Source of the DNA: Desulfosporosinus fructosivorans | GTDB lineage: Bacteria > Bacillota > Desulfitobacteriia > Desulfitobacteriales > Desulfitobacteriaceae | Reading direction: 5' to 3' | Assembly (NCBI RefSeq): GCF_004766045.1 | Contig: NZ_SPQQ01000004.1 | Span: 124,001 to 188,000 of the forward strand | Length of the DNA stretch: 64,000 nucleotides | Part shown: positions 27,192-36,085 of the stretch, in pieces | Position numbering within the stretch: position 1 is the first letter of the stretch | Layout of the letters: every line of letters starts with the position of its first letter | Notes under the pieces: generated by a model | What the model was told of the DNA's origin: nothing | Database searches by the model: none | What the model saw: the letters and a program-made list of their open reading frames with translations, nothing else | Made by a program: the position numbers and the translations under genes

Positions 27192-27959
27192 TTAAGCTCC
27201 TGCCTCTTGGGGATTGTAATCTGTAGTAAGTTGCTTCGCCATAAAAAGATACAATTCGCGGAGGGGGTGTAGCTGAAGCTGAGACTCAGACGAAATCTCG
27301 TTTAAGATAGTATTCGCCCTTTGAAGAATCGATTGAACCTCGATTTTCTCCAAACGTTCTTTCCAGGCTCCCCATGCTAGTCCTAATTCCCAGCCAAAAG
27401 CTTCCACTTGCTGCTGTAATGGGACAGAAACCCCTGCAAGTTCTGCACTGAGACGAGCTGCTAAGGCCGTTAATGACGCGCTCTCCATTCCAATAATTTC
27501 AAGCGACTCCGCTTTGCCTATTTTTTTGTCGCGGGAGAGCCATCGTGAAATCCCCCCCTCACTCATCGTTCCCATGACTTGAGCCACTGGGTCAAGAAAT
27601 GAGAGTAGCTTTTCGCGGCAAAGCTCTAAAAAAAACTTTCCATATAATAAGTCCCCAACAAGCACCGGAAATTGTCTAAGTTCTTCCATAATATCGCTGT
27701 CATCCTTCATTAGTTTATGGACTTTATTGGCCATAAATACATATTGAATAATTCCAGCCAAGGCTTCTGATTTTTGGCTATGTTCTTTAAAAGCTTGGCA
27801 TACAGCTAAGACAATTGCTGGATTTACTGTTCGATCAAGTTCATCCATATCTAGTTGAACTAATTCTTCAAAACCAGCTGGCTTAAAGTTTTTTTCTTGG
27901 CTCAAACGCATTTGCACATTGTTTAGTTTCTCCACAAAGGAAAATTCTACCGAGACCAT
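27192..27959 (-). CDS. HepS-like heptaprenyl diphosphate synthase component I
   Basis: This 255-residue helical protein resembles the non-catalytic subunit HepS: LAGIIQYVFMANKVHKLM and FPVLVGDLLYGKFFLELC echo the family's VLAGDYFSG region, where the protein retains the fold of a prenyl synthase without aspartate-rich motifs. It would pair with HepT at 22376 and set chain length. It is the first gene of the menaquinone operon, with AAGGAG 7 nt before ATG. Similarity is weak, so the call rests partly on context. Confidence 0.6.
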   Translation of the reverse strand: MVSVEFSFVEKLNNVQMRLSQEKNFKPAGFEELVQLDMDELDRTVNPAIVLAVCQAFKEHSQKSEALAGIIQYVFMANKVHKLMKDDSDIMEELRQFPVLVGDLLYGKFFLELCREKLLSFLDPVAQVMGTMSEGGISRWLSRDKKIGKAESLEIIGMESASLTALAARLSAELAGVSVPLQQQVEAFGWELGLAWGAWKERLEKIEVQSILQRANTILNEISSESQLQLHPLRELYLFMAKQLTTDYNPQEAGA

Positions 27960-28000
27960 ACTATCGCTCCTTGTCTTCCGTTCTACTAGTCATAAAGTAC

Positions 28001-28021
28001 AACTGACTGTACCAGTCAGTT
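28001..28021. promoter_or_regulatory. Palindrome upstream of the menaquinone/Tat operon
   Basis: AACTGACTG-tac-CAGTCAGTT is a perfect 9-bp inverted repeat 42 bp before the hepS-like start, well placed for an operator. It differs from the palindrome at the tetR promoter. The rest of the 27960-28342 gap is AT-rich and shows no gene. Confidence 0.5.
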
Positions 28022-28342
28022 TATCGCACTTACAGGAAGGCTCCTTCTCTTAACACGGACCTTGTCATCTTTGTGGTACTACTAACCTCAAACATCCTTT
28101 GAATCATGGTTACAGCACATAATTGCAACTACAGCAACAGAACAGGACATATCTATCGTCAATGCGTTGCATTCGACCGGCCATCTTTGCTGAGGCTCGG
28201 CTTTAGCTAAGTTTTCTATAGGACATTAACCTATTATATATTCGGTATACTTATGTAAAGTCCTGCCCTTTTTATTAAATATACTCTGATAATATGACAT
28301 TATTATCGCCAGAGTATGTAAAAGACCTTAAATAAAAATACA

Positions 28343-28376
28343 ATAGACCCTGCAACTTTTTAGTCACAAGGTCTAT
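28343..28376 (-). terminator. Terminator of speH
   Basis: ATAGACC pairs with GGTCTAT around a TTGTG-containing loop; the minus strand continues TGTATTTTTATTT. Confidence 0.65.
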
Positions 28377-28420
28377 CTAGTCCGTACTTGTCTTAGTCCG
28401 GAGTAAAATAAATATCCCTC

Positions 28421-28825
28421 CTACAAATTTACCGCTTCCTTTGGATCTTCAACAATTCCCCGCTTCATTTCCGTTGCTGTCATATGACCTGCTTTAAAAT
28501 GATCGGTTAAAAAGTTACAGGCATCCCAGGGATTGACACGGTCCCCGCACGTAAAGACGTCAACAGCTGCATATCCGAGTTCTGGCCACGTGTGGATGGC
28601 TAAGTGTGATTCGGAAATAACCACTACACCACTAACCCCTTGAGGACTGAACTTATGAAAGACTACCTCACGTACCTCAGCACCTGCCTCCAAAGCTGCG
28701 TTGACCATAATTGCTTCGACTTTTTCACGATCATTTAAAATGTCGAAACTACACCCATAAATCTCAGCCAACACATGACGTCCAAGAGAATTTGCCAATT
28801 GTGATCGTTGCCCCCTTTTTTCCAT
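28421..28825 (-). CDS. speH: S-adenosylmethionine decarboxylase proenzyme
   Basis: This 134-residue pyruvoyl enzyme makes decarboxylated SAM for spermidine synthesis. Self-cleavage occurs at E72-S73 in [13 protein letters not shown], making the pyruvoyl group from S73; H78 and C93 (FTCGD) are the catalytic residues. The sequence is classic SpeH. The ATG at 28825 lacks a clear ribosome site, whereas AAGGGGG lies 12 nt before an in-frame TTG at 28798, so the true start may be nine codons later. It is monocistronic. Confidence 0.94.
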   Translation of the reverse strand: MEKRGQRSQLANSLGRHVLAEIYGCSFDILNDREKVEAIMVNAALEAGAEVREVVFHKFSPQGVSGVVVISESHLAIHTWPELGYAAVDVFTCGDRVNPWDACNFLTDHFKAGHMTATEMKRGIVEDPKEAVNL

Positions 28826-29106
28826 AAAATAGGAAGGAATCTGAGCCGGATATATCTTTTCTCCGGTACCTCTAAATCCCCACCAAATTAAATTCTAGCA
28901 CAAAGTTCGGGGTTGTCAATAAAAATTTCTATCGTTCTTAGCATTCTACTCCATCAGACTTCAGTTTGCTCCAACGCAAATAATAAATATGCAACTTAGT
29001 TCGTTACGCCGGACTCAGAACAGGACTATTCTTATGATATCTGAGAGTCAAAATTCTAATTACTACTAACATAACCAAATTAAACCGAATAATTTCAACT
29101 GTTCTA

Positions 29107-29135
29107 TTGACTTGCAAGCCTCACTATTTTAAACT
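29107..29135 (+). promoter_or_regulatory. Candidate sigma-A promoter of the tungstate transporter locus
   Basis: TTGACT (29107-29112), 17 bp, TAAACT (29130-29135), about 28 bp before the HTH-PBP gene. The rest of the 28826-29162 gap shows no gene. Confidence 0.5.
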
Positions 29136-29162
29136 TAACAAGATGTTAGTTTCTATCTGGAG

Positions 29163-30089
29163 GTGAACTATCTGAGCCTTACTTTAACGGCTGCTGAAGC
29201 GGCTAAAATCCTTAAAATCTCGAAATACACTCTTTATGAGCTTGTTAAACGGGGCGAGATTCCCGCTCACCACATCGGTCGCCAACTTCGTATTGATCCA
29301 ACAGTCCTAGACCGTTATTTGCGAGGAGCCCTTAATCTCGACGATCCTCACCCTGCTACTGTGCCCTCAGACACTCCGGGGTCACCAGTTATTCGCTTCA
29401 TTGGTAGTCACGACCCGGTCGTCGAGCTACTTTTCGAGTTTCTCAAACATGCTGCAATACCTGTTGAATCCTCGATCTCCTTCAAAGGAAGCATGGATGG
29501 GTTAATTGCGCTTTATCGCCGAGAAGCAGAGATTTCTGGAGCACATCTTTGGGATGAATCGTCAAAAGACTATAATATTTCCTTTGTCAGACATGTCATC
29601 CCTGGAGAATCCGTTTGTGTTGTCAATTTAGTTCAGAGGGAACAAGGGTTCATCGTGGCACCCGGCAATCCTCTTCATCTTCAGACCTGGGAAGACATTA
29701 CTCTAGAAGGTTTGCAATTTATTAACCGCCAAAAAGGCTCAGGCACTCGCCTACGTCTAGACGCCTACCTTAAATCAGCAAAAATCTCTCCCGCCCAAAT
29801 TCTAGGGTATGAACATGAAGAAACCACCCACTCTGGAGTTGCTTGCCTAGTCGCGAGTGGACAAGCCGATGCCGGCGTCGGAGTAAAAGCAGCTGCACAA
29901 CGACTTGGCCTTGATTTTGTCCCCTTATTTCATGAACGCTATGATCTTGTTTGTTTGGGGAAGACCGCTAAATCCCCAGTTTGGCAACAAATCCTTGAGG
30001 TCTTAAGGTCACCAGGATTTATCCAAGCCGTTCACCAACATAACGGGTATGATACTTCACTGACTGGGAAAATACTATTAAATGGATGA
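29163..30089 (+). CDS. HTH - periplasmic-binding-like regulator of the tup operon
   Basis: This 308-residue cytoplasmic protein joins an excisionase-type HTH (TAAEAAKILKISKYTLYELV, residues ~9-28) to a PBP-like domain (~70-300) with FINRQKGSGTRLRLD. The same domain, with close wording (FINRQGGSGTRVLFD), forms the C-terminus of the MoeA fusion at 48313. Position 81 bp before tupA suggests a tungstate- or molybdate-sensing regulator. The start is odd: GTG at 29163 lies inside GGAGGTG, while CTG at 29172 is 6 nt after it. No ATG or TTG fits. Confidence 0.8.
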   Translation: MNYLSLTLTAAEAAKILKISKYTLYELVKRGEIPAHHIGRQLRIDPTVLDRYLRGALNLDDPHPATVPSDTPGSPVIRFIGSHDPVVELLFEFLKHAAIPVESSISFKGSMDGLIALYRREAEISGAHLWDESSKDYNISFVRHVIPGESVCVVNLVQREQGFIVAPGNPLHLQTWEDITLEGLQFINRQKGSGTRLRLDAYLKSAKISPAQILGYEHEETTHSGVACLVASGQADAGVGVKAAAQRLGLDFVPLFHERYDLVCLGKTAKSPVWQQILEVLRSPGFIQAVHQHNGYDTSLTGKILLNG

Positions 30090-30170
30090 ATGAAATGAAG
30101 CGCCGAAGGATTCGTCCATGGAGACGTCAAGTGTTTTAAAAAAATCATATATATTAGAGGAGATAAAAAA

Positions 30171-31049
30171 ATGAACAAGAAACATAGACTTCGACTTAAC
30201 TTTGGTTTCACTCTACTATTGATTACTCTCATGGTGATCGTCTCTGGATGTGGAAAAACAGCAACTCCAACACCACAAACGACCGAAACGCCAAAGCCTG
30301 CAAATCCTAACATAATTTTGGCGACCACCACAAGTACTCAAGACAGCGGTTTACTTGAGGTGCTTATTCCAGAATTCGAGAAAAAAACGGGTTATAAGGT
30401 CCAAACCATTGCTGTCGGCACTGGGGCTGCTTTAGCCATGGGGGAAAAAGGCGACGCTGATGTTATGCTAGTACATGCACCAGACTCAGAAAAAAAATTA
30501 GTTGATAATAAAACAGCCATTAACTATCAACTCGTAATGCATAATGATTTTGTGATTGTAGGACCGTCAACGGATCCTGCCAAGGTAAAAGAAACAAAAA
30601 CAGTCGTTGATGCTTTTAAGGGAATTGCCGCTAGTTCTTCAATCTTTGTCACCCGTGGAGATGATTCTGGAACGGATAAAATGGAAAAAGCATTATGGAA
30701 AAAAGCCAGCGTAAAACCAGCTGCAGATAAGTATCAATCAACTGGTCAAGGTATGGGACAAACTCTGACCATTGCCTCGGAAAAAGCTGCCTATACTTTG
30801 ACAGACCGTGCAACCTATTTGGCAACGAAGAAAAATTTGAAACTCGATATTCTCCTGGAGGGGGAAACTTCTCTCCTAAATATCTATCATGTCATGCAGG
30901 TTAACCCCGAGAAATTCCCTAAGGTAAATGCTGATGGTGCCAAAGCCTTCGTAGACTTTATGATTAATGCCGATACCCAAAAACTCATTGCTGACTTTGG
31001 CAAAGACAAATACGGCCAACCCCTCTTCTTTGCTGACGCTGGTAAATAG
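30171..31049 (+). CDS. tupA: Tungstate ABC transporter substrate-binding lipoprotein
   Basis: This 292-residue lipoprotein has a signal peptide with lipobox VSGC (C24 region) and the TupA oxyanion motif ATTTSTQDSGLLEVLIP. It binds tungstate outside the membrane and delivers it to TupB. GDDSGTDKMEKALW and YTLTDRATYL are also typical. Selectivity for tungstate over molybdate is inferred from TupA-type sequence. A tungsten-type aldehyde oxidoreductase at 52819 gives it a purpose. GAGGAGA precedes the ATG. Confidence 0.92.
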   Translation: MNKKHRLRLNFGFTLLLITLMVIVSGCGKTATPTPQTTETPKPANPNIILATTTSTQDSGLLEVLIPEFEKKTGYKVQTIAVGTGAALAMGEKGDADVMLVHAPDSEKKLVDNKTAINYQLVMHNDFVIVGPSTDPAKVKETKTVVDAFKGIAASSSIFVTRGDDSGTDKMEKALWKKASVKPAADKYQSTGQGMGQTLTIASEKAAYTLTDRATYLATKKNLKLDILLEGETSLLNIYHVMQVNPEKFPKVNADGAKAFVDFMINADTQKLIADFGKDKYGQPLFFADAGK

Positions 31050-31113
31050 TTAGAGAATCTCCAGTAACTCCTTCCTATTAATAGGATATCTAATAGTATA
31101 TCTAACACAGTTA

Positions 31114-31147
31114 ATCGAGGCTCGAAATACGAAGTTCGAGCCTCGAT
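31114..31147 (+). terminator. Intercistronic hairpin between tupA and tupB
   Basis: A perfect 13-bp stem (ATCGAGGCTCGAA with TTCGAGCCTCGAT) followed by a mixed T-rich tail. As a partial terminator it would give more binding protein than membrane parts. Confidence 0.65.
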
Positions 31148-31246
31148 ATTCTTATTTCTAGTTTGGTCCTCCATCAATAAGCACTGAACCGCTATCATCG
31201 TATATAACCTTGAATTTATCCTTGCACCGAAAGGGAAAGATATACA

Positions 31247-31948
31247 ATGGAAATGATCTGGCAAGGAATCTTAGCCGCTATTCGCCTTCTGATAACCGGG
31301 GATCCCGAGGTACTTGAAATAACGCTTCTTACCCTTAGAATATCAGCCACTGGTACTTTAATCAGCCTGCTGATCGGGATTCCATTCGGTACACTCTTAG
31401 CTCTCAAGCCCTTTCCAGGTCGTCGCTTCGTCTTAAGCGTTGTGAATACAGGGATGGGTTTACCACCAGTAGTCGTGGGACTTTGGGTCTCAATTTTTCT
31501 TTGGCGCTCCGGACCCTTTGGATTTTTAAATATCATGTATTCCCCAACAGCTATTATTATTGCCCAGGCAATCATCGCCGCTCCGATTATTGCCGCCTTA
31601 ACCTGTGCTGCGCTTCAACAAACCGACCCCAAACTTAGGCTGCAAATATGGGCACTAGGAGCAACCCGCTTCCAATATACTTGGTTACTTATTAAAGAAG
31701 TGCGTTTTTCAATCTTTGCCGCAATTATTGCTGGTTTTGGAGCTGTAGTGTCCGAGATTGGGGCATCTATGGCGGTAGGGGGAAACATCCAAGGCCAGAC
31801 ACGCGTTCTAACAACTGCAACGGTTCTAGAAGTATCCAAGGGTAACTTTGACATCGCTATTGCCTTAAGTATCATTCTATGCTTACTTGCCTATGGGGCA
31901 ACTTTAGCCTTAACCCTACTTCAACAGAAGCAGCAAGGAGGGGCATAA
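31247..31948 (+). CDS. tupB: Tungstate ABC transporter permease
   Basis: This 233-residue permease has about five membrane helices and the ABC-coupling loop: FGAVVSEIGASMAVGGNIQGQTRVLTTA, here given in outline as EIGASMAVGGN near residue 170. RISATGTLISLLIGIPFG marks the start of the permease domain. It transports tungstate with TupA and TupC. It ends 1 bp before tupC. Confidence 0.92.
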   Translation: MEMIWQGILAAIRLLITGDPEVLEITLLTLRISATGTLISLLIGIPFGTLLALKPFPGRRFVLSVVNTGMGLPPVVVGLWVSIFLWRSGPFGFLNIMYSPTAIIIAQAIIAAPIIAALTCAALQQTDPKLRLQIWALGATRFQYTWLLIKEVRFSIFAAIIAGFGAVVSEIGASMAVGGNIQGQTRVLTTATVLEVSKGNFDIAIALSIILCLLAYGATLALTLLQQKQQGGA

Positions 31949-32665
31949 ATGCTCGAAGCACGGGAGATAAGCTGGATCAAAGACCACAAAGCCATATTGC
32001 ATAATATTGATTTCCACTTGTTTCCTGGGGAATGCGTGGGGCTCATCGGGCCAAATGGCTCCGGTAAGAGCAGTTTGTTAAAAATCCTCGCCTTTCTGGA
32101 AACCCCGACATCTGGCTCACTCTATTTCCAGGGCCAATCCGTTCCAAGAAATGTTACCCTTTCTATTCGTCGTAGAATTGCGATCGTATTTCAGGAGCCC
32201 CTCTTATTAAACACACGTGTGTTTGAGAATGTTGCCATCGGCTTAAAAATTCGGAGCCTCCCCAAGGGGGAAATTCGGGATCGAGTGGACTTTTGGCTGG
32301 AACAATTCGGAGTAGGCCATCTATCTAAACAATTAGCTCGCTCACTCTCTGGCGGAGAAGCCCAACGCGTTAGTTTGGCGCGGGCCTTTGCACTGGAGCC
32401 AGACGTTCTGTTCTTGGACGAGCCATTTTCCGCCTTAGATGCCCCAACCAAAGAGGGATTGCGCAATGACCTGGGGCAAGTCTTTAAATCGACCAAAACG
32501 ACAACTGTGCTCGTTAGCCATGATTTTAAGGACATTTCCCATTTAACTAATCGAGCCTTGATTCTCCTTAATGGGCAAGTAATGGCCGAAGGGTCTCCAT
32601 CTGAACTACTAAAGGAGCCTCAAAAAGAAGAAGTTGAACGTTTTCTCGCGCACTTTTCTTCATAG
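31949..32665 (+). CDS. tupC: Tungstate ABC transporter ATPase
   Basis: This 238-residue ATPase has Walker A GPNGSGKSS (near residue 38), Q-loop VFQEPLL, signature LSGGEAQRVS, Walker B VLFLDEP and switch histidine VSHD. It energises TupB. It directly follows tupB and is closed by a palindromic terminator made of REP-like sequence. There is no C-terminal regulatory domain. Confidence 0.93.
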   Translation: MLEAREISWIKDHKAILHNIDFHLFPGECVGLIGPNGSGKSSLLKILAFLETPTSGSLYFQGQSVPRNVTLSIRRRIAIVFQEPLLLNTRVFENVAIGLKIRSLPKGEIRDRVDFWLEQFGVGHLSKQLARSLSGGEAQRVSLARAFALEPDVLFLDEPFSALDAPTKEGLRNDLGQVFKSTKTTTVLVSHDFKDISHLTNRALILLNGQVMAEGSPSELLKEPQKEEVERFLAHFSS

Positions 32666-32681
32666 AATTATAATTTAATAA

Positions 32682-32729
32682 GGACGGTTCCTTGCATGCT
32701 TTTCAAATTAAGTATGCAAGGAACCGTCC
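32682..32729. repeat. REP-like inverted repeat acting as terminator after tupC
   Basis: GGACGGTTCCTTGCAT (32682-32697) pairs perfectly with 32714-32729, followed by ATTTTC. The arms share GGACGGTTC and TGCAAG with the REP-like elements near 12.9 and 15.9 kb. Confidence 0.7.
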
Positions 32730-32838
32730 ATTTTCTTACTCGCAGTGTTCGCCCTCGCTTTTGTCCAATGGCTGGTAACGACAAGCCCGTATAGTGGATT
32801 TCACCTAGTAGTCATTCGTCGTACATGCGACCAGAAAA

Positions 32839-32867
32839 AAGGCCCTTGGGCATAACCCAAGAGCCTT
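32839..32867 (-). terminator. Terminator of the alcohol dehydrogenase gene
   Basis: AAGGCCCTTGGG pairs with CCCAAGAGCCTT (one mismatch); the minus strand then reads TTTTTT. Confidence 0.85.
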
Positions 32868-32897
32868 AATTTGCATTTCTTTTTGCAGAACGTGTAA

Positions 32898-34061
32898 TTA
32901 CATTGCGTTCTTATAGATCTGAATAACTTGTTCCAGTGTTGCTGTGCGAGGATTGGTGAATTGACAAGCATCTAACTTTGCATTTCCAGCCATCAGCGCG
33001 AAGTCTTCTTCTTTTACATTCAGTGCACTTAGTCCTGAAGGAATTCCAACATCAGCAGACAACGTAGCGATTGCGGTCAAGCATTTTTCTGCTGCATCCC
33101 TGACAGAAAGTCCATCAACGTTTTCTCCCATTGCTACAGCGATCTCTGCAAAACGATCGAGATTACCGATCATGTTAAAGCGTGAAACGTGGGGGAGAAG
33201 GATTGCGTTACATACACCATGAGGCAAATTATAGAATCCGCCTAATTGATGAGCCATTGCGTGAACATAACCTAAACTAGCATTATTAAAAGCCATACCA
33301 GCTAATAATTGAGCATAAGCCATTTGTTCACGTGCTTCGAAATCTTCGCCATTGGCTACTGCTCGACGTAGATATCTAGGAATTAATTTAAAAGCCATTA
33401 AAGCTGCTGAATCGGTTACAGGTGTAGCAATTGTGGAAACATAGGCTTCAACTGCATGAGTAAGGGCATCCATTCCTGTGGCTGCGGTCAAGCTAGGAGG
33501 CTGTTTCATCATCAACAAGGGATCATTGATGGAGACATTCGGGGTTACATGCCAATCAACAATGGCCATTTTGATATGACGGGCAGCATCTGTGATGATA
33601 CAGAATCTTGTCATTTCAGCAGCGGTTCCAGCGGTGGTGTTAATGGCAATCATCGGAGCCATTGGCAATGGAGATTTATCGACGCCTTCATAGTCGTTAA
33701 TTTTTCCACCATTCCCTGCAACAAGGCCGATTCCTTTTGCGCAGTCATGGGAAGATCCTCCACCTACGGATACAATCAGGTCACAACCTTCTTTGGTATA
33801 TATGTCAAATCCATCATGCACATTCTTATCAGTCGGATTAGGTTCAGCACCGCCGTATATAATAACTTTGACGCCTTCCTTTTCAATAATGTCCGCGATT
33901 TCCTGAGCCATACCAATTTTTTCAAGATAGGCATCGGTCACAAGTAGTACTTTTTTTCCACCCAGTAATTTGGCTTGTTTCCCTGTTTCTTGAGCTGCTC
34001 CGGCTCCCATGAGGTTTACTGTTGGCATAAAATACCCATACACTTGATGAACTACTGACAT
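32898..34061 (-). CDS. Iron-containing alcohol dehydrogenase
   Basis: This protein of 387 residues is a group III NAD(P)-dependent alcohol dehydrogenase. It has the Rossmann-like GGGSSHDCAKGIG, the metal site DALTHAVEAYVS and HAMAHQLGGFYNLPHGVCNAILLPH with the iron histidines. It interconverts primary alcohols and aldehydes; the aldehydes would suit the two aldehyde oxidoreductases of the region. The start at 34061 (MSVVHQVYG) has GGAGG 8 nt upstream; an ATG at 34076 overlaps that site. It has its own sigma-54 promoter and terminator. Confidence 0.93.
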   Translation of the reverse strand: MSVVHQVYGYFMPTVNLMGAGAAQETGKQAKLLGGKKVLLVTDAYLEKIGMAQEIADIIEKEGVKVIIYGGAEPNPTDKNVHDGFDIYTKEGCDLIVSVGGGSSHDCAKGIGLVAGNGGKINDYEGVDKSPLPMAPMIAINTTAGTAAEMTRFCIITDAARHIKMAIVDWHVTPNVSINDPLLMMKQPPSLTAATGMDALTHAVEAYVSTIATPVTDSAALMAFKLIPRYLRRAVANGEDFEAREQMAYAQLLAGMAFNNASLGYVHAMAHQLGGFYNLPHGVCNAILLPHVSRFNMIGNLDRFAEIAVAMGENVDGLSVRDAAEKCLTAIATLSADVGIPSGLSALNVKEEDFALMAGNAKLDACQFTNPRTATLEQVIQIYKNAM

Positions 34062-34113
34062 TTTTGTTTCCTCCATTTCTTTTGGCGCTTATTCGCACTT
34101 GATTAGTATATAT

Positions 34114-34129
34114 TGCAATAATCATGCCA
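34114..34129 (-). promoter_or_regulatory. Sigma-54 promoter of the alcohol dehydrogenase gene
   Basis: The minus strand reads TGGCATGATTATTGCA: GG and GC are separated by exactly 10 nt, as the -24/-12 rule requires. It lies ~53 bp before the ATG and matches the mop promoter at 15 of 16 bases. Confidence 0.85.
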
Positions 34130-34275
34130 ACAGTCTGAATATTTCTTAAATGTGTGCTAAGCTTACTTCTATCATTGATTTTATGCACTTATATAATTAA
34201 TTTGGAATTTATATTTAATTTTAGACTCTTTTAACTGCCCTAAATTGACGCACTTTGTTTGGGACAACGTTTAAT

Positions 34276-34294
34276 TTTGGAACACTATTCCAAA
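34276..34294. promoter_or_regulatory. Candidate activator site upstream of adh
   Basis: TTTGGAA-cacta-TTCCAAA is a perfect inverted repeat ~155 bp upstream of the -24/-12 promoter, the usual range for a sigma-54 enhancer. A similar GAACAGTATTCC lies upstream of the mop promoter. Confidence 0.4.
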
Positions 34295-34310
34295 TAGAAT
34301 GAAAAATAGA

Positions 34311-34351
34311 AAAATGGATTGAATTGTCGCAAAAACAATTCAATCCATTTT
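34311..34351 (-). terminator. Terminator of the ten-gene mop operon
   Basis: A perfect 17-bp stem (AAAATGGATTGAATTGT and its complement) contains the stop codon of the last gene at its edge; the minus strand continues TTTTTCTATTTTTC. It isolates adh from the operon. Confidence 0.85.
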
Positions 34352-34963
34352 ATATAGGTCATTGTTAACTGTTTGATTTAGATATTTCAAGCGGTACTCT
34401 AAACCCTCTTGGCTGATTAAATTATAACAGCCATAGCTTTGTTCAAGTCGAAAGACGTTTTCTAAGGGTATTCCCAGTACCCGGCATAAGATTACTCTGT
34501 TTAGACCTGCATGCCCAACTATTAAGATTGTCGATTCATCAGATTTGGTAAGGCTTTCAAATACCGGAATCACTCTTTTATAACAGTCATAAAAACTTTC
34601 TCCCCGCGGTGGACTGTAATTTGCGATATCCTCACCACGATTCTTAAATTCCTTAGGATACTCAGCTCGAATTTCCGAAAAGGTTTTCCCTTCCCAAGTG
34701 CCCATATTCAATTCCCTCAACTCCACGCGAGCCATGGGAAGGATTTGATGAGCCGAGGCAATTATGTCTGCTGTTTGTTGCGCTCTCCCTAGATCACTGC
34801 AATATATGTTATCTAAGGGCACCCGACTAAATATCTCCTTCAATAAGCTAGCCTGTTGCTCGCCAAGAGCACTTAATGAAAGGTCCGATTGGCCGATATA
34901 ACGTTTTTCTCTTCCAAGTCCGATATCACCATGCCTGGCTAGATAAATATGCTTTTTATCCAT
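34340..34963 (-). CDS. Histidine phosphatase family protein
   Basis: This 207-residue protein has the phosphoglycerate-mutase-like RHG motif (YLARHGDIGLG, residues ~7-17), the second Arg/Glu region (ELNMGTWEGKTF) and the catalytic second histidine in VGHAGLNRV. It would remove a phosphate from a small molecule by a phospho-histidine intermediate. CobC-like substrates are possible, but nothing in the sequence names one. It is the last gene of the mop operon, 9 bp after xdhC. In similar clusters it may act on a nucleotide or cofactor intermediate. Confidence 0.82.
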   Translation of the reverse strand: MDKKHIYLARHGDIGLGREKRYIGQSDLSLSALGEQQASLLKEIFSRVPLDNIYCSDLGRAQQTADIIASAHQILPMARVELRELNMGTWEGKTFSEIRAEYPKEFKNRGEDIANYSPPRGESFYDCYKRVIPVFESLTKSDESTILIVGHAGLNRVILCRVLGIPLENVFRLEQSYGCYNLISQEGLEYRLKYLNQTVNNDLYKMD

Positions 34964-34972
34964 TATTTAAGA

Positions 34973-36085
34973 TCATTTCGTTTTACCGTTCTGATCTAAC
35001 TCCCGTTGTACTTTAATCAGCTCACCTAAAATGCTCACGGCTATCTCTTCAGGAGTTTCTGCCCCGATTTTTATACCAATCGGAGAATATATCTTTTGCA
35101 ATAGTTCACTTGGAGCCCCTTCCTCTTCCAACTCAGAGAGCAAAGCCTTAACCCTTTTTCGGCTACCAATCATGCCAATATATGAAGCTGGTTGATAAAT
35201 CACTTTCCGCAAACACTCTTTATCATAACGATGCCCTCTTGTAATAATAACAACAAACGTCTGCGAATTAATATTTACCCCTTCTATGGCACGTTCAAAT
35301 TCATTGCAAATAATCGTATCTGCGGTGCTAAATCGAGCAGAGTTCGCAAAGGATGGACGGTCATCAACTACAGTAACCTCATACCCAACGATTTTGGCCA
35401 TGGTTGCGAGGGGGAGTGCAATATGTCCTGCACCTAAAATCAACAATTGTACGACCGTCGTTGGGGGTTCAATCAGTATCCGAAAAATTGCTTTTGTCAC
35501 TGAATTATCACATTGATTAAGCTCAGAATCCAAGTTAACTAATAATGGTTGGCATCTTCTAAGATTTGTTTTAGCTGTCTCTAGAACAACTCTGTTTAGT
35601 TCTTCTATTCCCAGATCACCTAAGACGTCTCCGTTATTCTTGATAAACAGCTTCTTCCCTATTAAGCGTTCCTCAGCCGCTTCAATTACAGTTACTAGGA
35701 TGGGATTATTGTTATTCTCTAAACTAGATAGATAATCTTTGTAGAGATTGGTCTGTTCCAAAGAACTTTCAGCCCCCAAATAATCAATAAATAATCCCAT
35801 GATCCCTCCACAAACCATCCCCTCCTCTTGAGCCATGTCCGCGGTCATATTCAAATGATATAGCTTTGAGGAGCACGAGGTTATTACATTTAAGGCTTCC
35901 CGCCTTCCCTCGGCCTCGCCACATCCGCCACCGATGGTTCCAATCGTCTTCCCGTCAGCGAAAACTAACATTTTTGCTCCAGGTTTACGGGGAGTTGATC
36001 CTAGCACACTAGTTACTGTGATTAGAGCCGCCGCCTGCTTCTGCTCAAAGACTTCTTTTAGCCCAAGGTATACTTCTTTTTCCAC
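34973..36085 (-). CDS. XdhC/CoxI family Mo-hydroxylase maturation factor
   Basis: This 370-residue protein has the N-terminal XdhC/CoxI domain (SVLGSTPRKPGAKMLV, IGGGCGEAEGRREAL) and a C-terminal Rossmann domain (LLILGAGHIALPLATMAKIVGYEVTVVDD in outline, then YIGMIGSRKR and SPIGIKIGAETPEEIAVSIL). Relatives sulfurate and protect the Mo cofactor before insertion into xanthine-dehydrogenase-type enzymes. Here the client is surely the mop-like enzyme at the head of the operon. GTG start, overlapping the previous stop. Confidence 0.9.
   Translation of the reverse strand: MEKEVYLGLKEVFEQKQAAALITVTSVLGSTPRKPGAKMLVFADGKTIGTIGGGCGEAEGRREALNVITSCSSKLYHLNMTADMAQEEGMVCGGIMGLFIDYLGAESSLEQTNLYKDYLSSLENNNNPILVTVIEAAEERLIGKKLFIKNNGDVLGDLGIEELNRVVLETAKTNLRRCQPLLVNLDSELNQCDNSVTKAIFRILIEPPTTVVQLLILGAGHIALPLATMAKIVGYEVTVVDDRPSFANSARFSTADTIICNEFERAIEGVNINSQTFVVIITRGHRYDKECLRKVIYQPASYIGMIGSRKRVKALLSELEEEGAPSELLQKIYSPIGIKIGAETPEEIAVSILGELIKVQRELDQNGKTK

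Noticed and set aside
33456..33947. 163-codon frame antisense to the alcohol dehydrogenase
   Set aside because: Lies wholly inside the dehydrogenase coding sequence; translation is unlike any protein family.
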